10,359 nt of DNA, taken from the NCBI GenBank assembly GCA_943372555.1, contig CALRZB010000079.1, positions 1 to 10,359 of the forward strand, written 5' to 3'. Origin of the DNA: JAIXWP01 sp943372555. Its GTDB lineage: Bacteria > Bacteroidota > Bacteroidia > Flavobacteriales_D > Sanyastnellaceae. A program made the translations under genes and the position numbers. Positions 7,081 through 10,359 of this stretch are shown one piece after another. Within the stretch, counting starts at the first letter, position 1, and each line of letters opens with the position of its first letter. The notes beneath the pieces were generated by a model, which saw nothing but the letters and a program-made list of their open reading frames with translations, was not told the origin of the DNA and made no database searches.

Positions 7081-8628
7081 ATGAAAAAAGTAGTTTACTC
7101 AGCTTGGCTTGCAATCGCACTTTTTACATTCTCTTGTAAAAGCGATTTGCAAAATGAAATGAATGACATTCCTACTGGTCCTGCACTAGTAGAGAAGGAA
7201 GTGAAGGTAGAATTGCCTTCTAATCCGTTGACAAAATCAGAAGTGGATGATGCTGTGAAAGGAGTATTGCAACGCGAACATGATTTTCACTGGGAATGGG
7301 TAAATCCCGAGGTGGTTTGGAGTGCTATTCATTATGGTGATTCTACGGTAGCCATTGGTTACAAACCAGCCTCGATAAATTCAATTGATGATCAAATTCA
7401 TCTTATTGATATTAAGTCTGGAGAATGGAAGAGAGTGCATGATGAAATTATCGAAACAATTCTTTCGACTCTTAATTCAAATCGTGCATCAAATAAAGTA
7501 GAGTTGAAAGACATCTTAATCGAAGATGACGAAACCTTGCCAATCCTTACATTTAGATTGGTAGACAGGGCAGTTATTGAAAAATTGATGAACCTTGAAA
7601 ACATCCGTTACATCGAACCTTTGGATTATAAACTAGAGGAAGATGAACAACGTTCTTCTTCAGGATGTGACCCTTCAACTTATGCGCTCAATTCGAGCGA
7701 CTATTTCTTGAATCCACCGAATTGTTATGTTCCATGGAGTTTCTTCAATATGAATATTCCTTCAGCTTGGAATACTAGCCAAGGAGCAGGCGTTACTATT
7801 GGAGTTATTGATGCAGGAATAAGTTCTTCTCAACCACTTCTTGGTAGTCAGTTCGGAAGCGGTTATTCAAATAATGGAAGAACAATTTCAACGAGTTATA
7901 CTTTGGGTAATTCGGCATACACTTCATGCTCACACGGTACAAGCATGTGCGGACTTGCTGCAGGACCTCGCAATTCATCCTACTCAACAACTGGTGTTGC
8001 TTATAAAGCTAATCTTCATTTTGTAAGAGCTTGTAATGATGTTGTATTAGATGGATCTGCTGAAAGAACAGGTGTTAAGAATGCTCTTGTATTGCTTGGA
8101 AATAATAGCAATGTGAAAGTGATCAGCATGTCGATAGGAACGCCATTCTCAAGTAGTGTTTTGCAGGATGGTGTGAATTACGCATATGGTATGGGGAAAA
8201 TCGTGATGGCAGCAGCTGGCACAAGCTTTAGCTGGACTTCATGGTGGGGCGTAATTTATCCAGCGGCGTATTCAAATTGTGTAGCGATTACAGGTGTGAA
8301 TGAAAGCAGTCAAACATGTGCTGATTGCCATGATGGTAGTGAGGTAGATTACACTGTGGTAATGGAACGCAATGCTAACGATAATCGAAATACATTAACG
8401 ATTCCAACCAGCGGCAACTATCCAGCTTATATTGGTGGAAGTTCTGCTGCTACAGCAACAGCAGCTGGAATCGCAGCATTGGTTTGGTCAAATAAACCAT
8501 ACATGACCCGTGATCAAGTGATGAATTGTTTGAAGACGACATCACAATATTATCCTGCGAAAGATTGGGATACGGGGTATGGTAATTTAAATGCTTCTGC
8601 CGCAGTAGCTGCATCGAACAGCTATTGA
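7081..8628 (+). CDS. Subtilisin-like S8 serine protease, predicted lipoprotein, with altered oxyanion-hole residue
   Basis: The 515-residue protein starts with a lipoprotein signal (hydrophobic 8-17, then FTFSC with C19), so it is probably anchored in an envelope membrane. Residues about 40-190 look like an inhibitor-type propeptide ending in IRYIEPLDYKLEED, a block that often precedes the catalytic domain. The S8 triad is D244 (VIDAG), H285 (SHGTSMCG) and S455 (GGSSAATATAAG). The chain ends soon after GYGNLNASAAVAAS, the usual end of the fold, with no T9SS tail. The segment that normally reads AAGN, carrying the oxyanion-hole Asn, reads MAAAGTS with T381. Activity may therefore be lowered or specialised. 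Nine cysteines besides C19 suggest disulfides and an extracytoplasmic site. It stands alone on the plus strand with its own promoter and a strong terminator. The family is certain; the target is unknown. Confidence 0.92.
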   Translation: MKKVVYSAWLAIALFTFSCKSDLQNEMNDIPTGPALVEKEVKVELPSNPLTKSEVDDAVKGVLQREHDFHWEWVNPEVVWSAIHYGDSTVAIGYKPASINSIDDQIHLIDIKSGEWKRVHDEIIETILSTLNSNRASNKVELKDILIEDDETLPILTFRLVDRAVIEKLMNLENIRYIEPLDYKLEEDEQRSSSGCDPSTYALNSSDYFLNPPNCYVPWSFFNMNIPSAWNTSQGAGVTIGVIDAGISSSQPLLGSQFGSGYSNNGRTISTSYTLGNSAYTSCSHGTSMCGLAAGPRNSSYSTTGVAYKANLHFVRACNDVVLDGSAERTGVKNALVLLGNNSNVKVISMSIGTPFSSSVLQDGVNYAYGMGKIVMAAAGTSFSWTSWWGVIYPAAYSNCVAITGVNESSQTCADCHDGSEVDYTVVMERNANDNRNTLTIPTSGNYPAYIGGSSAATATAAGIAALVWSNKPYMTRDQVMNCLKTTSQYYPAKDWDTGYGNLNASAAVAASNSY

Positions 8629-8662
8629 TTGAATAGATAAAAAGACATAGCATGCTAATGAC

Positions 8663-8700
8663 AGGTCCGTCAACACCTTCGGGTGTGACGGACCTTTTTT
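8663..8700 (+). terminator. Strong Rho-independent terminator after the subtilase gene
   Basis: AGGTCCGTC (8663-8671) and ACACC (8673-8677) pair with GGTGT (8682-8686) and GACGGACCT (8687-8695) around a TTCG loop; A8672 is bulged. The C(UUCG)G cap is an extra-stable tetraloop. A run of T follows from 8695. It lies 34 bp after the stop at 8628. The opposite strand lacks a T run after the stem, so it is a weaker terminator for the convergent small gene. Confidence 0.93.
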
Positions 8701-8706
8701 ATTTTT

Positions 8707-9045
8707 TTATTGCTCACCACCTTCGTGTGATGTTTTATTTAATTTTTCCTCTGCTTCTTCTGGTGTGTAACATTCCCAATGTGGATATGGAGCATTAAAA
8801 CAAAGACAAATTCTCTTAATTTCCCATGGCTTATAATCTCCATCTGGATAGGACGTCATCATAGTTGAAAACTCTCCAAAAACAGAATATCGTTCTCTAA
8901 TTTGTTGAGAGAAATCTTCACTAGAAAAATAACCACCTGTTGTATCTATTTTTAGAACTTGAATGTAATCAACTTTAGATGTGTCTGCTTGAGCCACAGA
9001 TGTTGTTACTACAAATGTTAAAATTATTGTTGCCAATGTTTTCAT
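8707..9045 (-). CDS. Small secreted protein of unknown function (112 aa)
   Basis: I do not recognise a family. The start is set at the ATG at 9045, which yields MKTLATIILTFVVTTSVAQA, a standard signal peptide with a VAQA cleavage site. The frame runs on upstream to 9168, but that part overlaps the transposase gene and is not credible coding. The mature part is about 92 residues, rich in charged and aromatic residues, with C80, C82 and C92 in a RICLCFN-PYPHWEC region that could form a disulfide or bind metal, and an acidic Glu-rich tail (TPEEAEEKLNK). There is no lipobox or sorting domain, so it is likely periplasmic or exported. The gene is convergent with the subtilase gene and lies directly downstream of an IS3 element in the same orientation. 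The signal peptide and the promoter make it a likely real gene. Confidence 0.65.
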   Translation of the reverse strand: MKTLATIILTFVVTTSVAQADTSKVDYIQVLKIDTTGGYFSSEDFSQQIRERYSVFGEFSTMMTSYPDGDYKPWEIKRICLCFNAPYPHWECYTPEEAEEKLNKTSHEGGEQ

Positions 9046-9066
9046 ATTCTTATTTTCTATTAGAGA

Positions 9067-9096
9067 TAAATATAGATATATCTTTTGGTGGGCAAA
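9067..9096 (-). promoter_or_regulatory. Promoter of the small secreted protein gene (TTTG - 18 bp - TATATTTA)
   Basis: On the minus strand TTTG occupies 9096-9093 and TATATTTA occupies 9074-9067, 18 bp apart; the second box is one base from TAnnTTTG. The predicted start near 9060 gives a leader of about 15 nt to the ATG at 9045, which supports that start choice. The upstream box ends 1 bp from the left end of the IS, so anything further upstream is now IS sequence. Confidence 0.5.
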
Positions 9097-9097
9097 C

Positions 9098-9132
9098 TGG
9101 ACTTGCAACAAAAAACCGGACAAAAAGTTAAG
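9098..9132 (+). repeat. Left terminal inverted repeat of the IS3-family element (orfB side)
   Basis: It pairs with the reverse complement of 10325-10359 at 24 of 35 positions. The conserved blocks are TGGA at the tip, TGC-AC, then CCGGACA, then AAGTTAAG at the inner end. The inner part (9128-9132) overlaps the orfB stop codon. The six A residues at 9110-9115 are the main mismatch block. Confidence 0.8.
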
Positions 9133-9976
9133 CGGCATTTTTGATTTTCTTTGATTCTTCGAACTCACATATTGTCAAGTCGCCCAACGCGGCATGTCTC
9201 CTGTTCTTGTTATACCATGTTTCGATCCATTCAAATATAGCGATTTGAGCCCCTTGTTGCGAGTCAAATGAGGTTTGGTATATCAGCTCTACTTTGAGTG
9301 TCTTAAAAAAGCTCTCAGCAACCGCATTGTCCCAACAATCTCCTTTTCGACTCATGCTCCGACTAACGAGCATGTAACTATCGAGAAGTTTTGCAAAGGC
9401 AGTGCACGCGTATTGACTACCGCGATCGGAGTGAAAAATGAGCTTGCCCTCAAGAGGACGATTCTTAACTGCCATCTTCCAGGCTCGTAAGGTCGTATTC
9501 ACTGCTCTCATATCACTACTCATTGACCAGCCTATAACTTTTCTGTCGTAGAGGTCAATTATAATAGTCAGATACAACCACCCTTTTCTTGTTCTGACAT
9601 AGGTTATATCAGATACCCAAACACGCGCTTTTTTATCTGTTGCAAAGTTTCTTTGAAGCAAATTTTCCATAATTGGATAGTTATGTTTGGAGTCGGTGGT
9701 CACTTTGAATTTTTTTGCGTGAACCGCCCTAATATTGTTTTGTTTCATGATCCTTGCTACGCGGGGCCTTGACACGTTTAACCCTCTTTTTTGCAGTTCC
9801 TTAGTCATTCTTGGGCTACCGTAACTGGCCCGAGAAAGCTCGTGGATGCGTCTAATTTCAAAGAGAATTCTACGGTTGTCATTATGCCTTTTGGATCCAA
9901 GACAATTGCGCCATTCATAAAATCTGCTTCGACTCACCTTGAATACTTTGCACATCTTCTCAACCGGGTATTCCAA
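9128..9976 (-). CDS. IS3-family transposase OrfB (DDE integrase catalytic domain)
   Basis: From the TTG at 9976 there are 282 residues, but the frame has no ATG near its start and reads back without stops through 10036 to the slippery site. The natural product is therefore probably an OrfAB fusion of about 391 residues (89 from OrfA and 302 from this frame). Counting from the TTG, an HTH_21-type region (about 30-90, with SYGSPRMTKEL) precedes the retroviral-integrase-like core. The triad is D123 (WVSDITYV), D184 (FHSDRGSQYA) and E221 (DNAVAESFFKTLK), with 36 residues between the last two; the family norm is 35. The WYNKNRRHAALG block near the C-terminus is typical. It catalyses strand cleavage and transfer at the IS ends. 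All key residues are intact. Confidence 0.93.
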   Translation of the reverse strand: MEYPVEKMCKVFKVSRSRFYEWRNCLGSKRHNDNRRILFEIRRIHELSRASYGSPRMTKELQKRGLNVSRPRVARIMKQNNIRAVHAKKFKVTTDSKHNYPIMENLLQRNFATDKKARVWVSDITYVRTRKGWLYLTIIIDLYDRKVIGWSMSSDMRAVNTTLRAWKMAVKNRPLEGKLIFHSDRGSQYACTAFAKLLDSYMLVSRSMSRKGDCWDNAVAESFFKTLKVELIYQTSFDSQQGAQIAIFEWIETWYNKNRRHAALGDLTICEFEESKKIKNAA

Positions 9977-9987
9977 TTGATAGTCCT

Positions 9988-10302
9988 TTATGAATTGGAA
10001 GATTTCCGGTCGCTCACGGAGAAGATGCTCACGGCCTTTTTTAGGATGTCACGCTCCATTCTGATGTCTTCTAACTCCTTGCGTAATCTGGCAAGTTCCT
10101 TTTGCTCCTCTGTCAATTGCTTCTTTCCGTTGCCACCAAAAGCAAGAGATGGATTGAGTTCCATTTCCTTGCGCCAGCGATATATGAACTCGGCAGGCAC
10201 GCCAAGCTCCCTGGCTATCTCTTGAACGTTACCTCGAACATTACTGAGCTCGACGGCTTTCTGTTTGAACTCTTTACTGTAAACTTTTCTTTTTTCTTTC
10301 AT
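9988..10302 (-). CDS. IS3-family transposase OrfA (helix-turn-helix DNA-binding protein)
   Basis: This 104-residue protein begins MKEKRKVYSKEFKQKAVEL and carries an HTH_Tnp_1-type domain at about 7-48 (QEIARELGVPAEFIYRWRKE), which binds the terminal repeats. A leucine-zipper-like coiled coil follows at about 63-92 (LTEEQKELARLRKEL, then IRMERDILKK), used for multimerisation. The slippery heptamer falls at K88-K89. Ribosomes that stay in frame add 15 residues and stop at 9988; those that shift make OrfAB. Alone, OrfA typically regulates transposition. Only 57 bp separate its ATG from the IS terminus. Confidence 0.93.
   Translation of the reverse strand: MKEKRKVYSKEFKQKAVELSNVRGNVQEIARELGVPAEFIYRWRKEMELNPSLAFGGNGKKQLTEEQKELARLRKELEDIRMERDILKKAVSIFSVSDRKSSNS
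10036..10042 (-). other. Programmed -1 ribosomal frameshift site (A AAA AAG) joining orfA and orfB
   Basis: The minus strand reads CCTAAAAAAGGCC. In the orfA frame this is CTA AAA AAG; a -1 slip yields AAA AAA GGC and continues into the orfB frame, which opens just upstream after a TGA and reads on to 9128. A6G is the classic IS3-family slippery heptamer. Downstream is a direct repeat of CCGTGAGC, but I could not define a clear stimulatory hairpin by eye. Confidence 0.85.
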
Positions 10303-10324
10303 TGTGTTAAGGTATTAAATCCTC

Positions 10325-10359
10325 CTTAACTTAGTGTCCGGACAAACGTAGCACATCCA
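10325..10359 (-). repeat. Right terminal inverted repeat of the IS3-family element (orfA side)
   Basis: Read on the minus strand it begins TGGATGTGCTACGTTTG and ends GTTAAG, matching the left repeat at 24 of 35 positions. It ends on the last base of the window, so the terminus could extend slightly further, although the TG tip fits the family's usual end. Confidence 0.8.
10343..10350 (-). promoter_or_regulatory. -7 box (TACGTTTG) inside the right inverted repeat, reading toward orfA
   Basis: The minus strand has TACGTTTG, a perfect match to the Bacteroidota -7 consensus, 40 bp before the orfA ATG. The matching -33 box would fall outside the element and outside the window, so in the integrated state the strength of this promoter depends on the flanking DNA. 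Confidence 0.4.

Larger units (their letters stand above)
9098..10359 (-). mobile_element. IS3-family insertion sequence, apparently complete, about 1262 bp
   Basis: The element holds orfA and orfB with a frameshift signal between them, bounded by imperfect inverted repeats at 9098-9132 and 10325-10359. Both ends begin TGGA and end inward with GTTAAG, giving the TG...CA termini of IS3-family elements. The length and two-frame layout fit the family. The GGACA...TAAG pattern in the repeats is reminiscent of IS3 itself, but the subgroup is not certain. No internal stops or frameshifts break the genes, so it may be active. The right flank is outside the window, so a target-site duplication cannot be checked; the bases left of the element are CAAAC. 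Confidence 0.9.

Noticed and set aside
9046..9168. Extension of the small secreted protein gene to an ATG at 9168
   Set aside because: The added 41 residues overlap orfB and cross the IS end; the signal peptide begins at 9045 and the promoter lies within the added part.
9791..10225. 144-codon plus-strand frame in the IS
   Set aside because: It is antisense to orfA and orfB, whose catalytic and DNA-binding motifs are clear.
1..10359. tRNA or rRNA genes and riboswitches
   Set aside because: The intergenic gaps are short (all under 200 bp) and I saw no cloverleaf, rRNA-like or known riboswitch-like sequence.

Overview
The window looks like a chromosomal segment of a Bacteroidota bacterium, most likely a Flavobacteriales-type member. 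The grounds are a type IX secretion C-terminal sorting domain on one enzyme, several promoters of the Bacteroidota form (TTG/TTTG, about 17-20 bp, then TAnnTTTG) without strong Shine-Dalgarno sites, moderately AT-rich DNA, and gene families common in that phylum. The genus cannot be named from this sequence.

Layout. Positions 1-6933 hold five genes on the minus strand. In transcription order they are: a class C beta-lactamase-fold serine hydrolase with a T9SS tail (5632-6933), closed by a hairpin terminator at 5579-5601; a signal-peptide-bearing sialate-O-acetylesterase-type SASA esterase (4124-5530); an OafA-type membrane O-acyltransferase (2854-4086) with a perfect TACATTTG -7 box; a processive GT2 glycosyltransferase with a GTG start (1190-2668); and a polytopic GT-C/mannosyltransferase-like protein cut by the left window edge (1-1169). 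The last two are 20 bp apart and probably co-transcribed. Between acyltransferase and GT2 lies a C-rich/G-rich tract with an 8-bp tandem repeat whose minus strand fits a four-tract G-quadruplex. At 7081-8628, on the plus strand, is a lipoprotein S8 subtilase whose oxyanion-hole Asn appears to be Thr, followed by a strong UUCG-capped terminator. Convergent to it is a small secreted protein of unknown function (8707-9045, minus).

The right end (9098-10359) is an IS3-family insertion sequence. It has orfA and orfB joined by an A6G slippery site and imperfect inverted repeats of about 35 bp. The right repeat ends exactly at the last base of the window. The IS sits 1 bp upstream of the small gene's -33 box and points toward it.

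How the genes may work together (inference): the two glycosyltransferases, the acyltransferase and the esterase form a plausible surface-glycan set, with polymerisation, O-acylation and de-O-acetylation. Linkage, sugar and export machinery are not visible. I do not see a clear new defence or mobile system. The most unusual signals are the G-quadruplex tract, the altered protease active site, and an IS circle-junction promoter that would have Bacteroidota rather than sigma-70 geometry.
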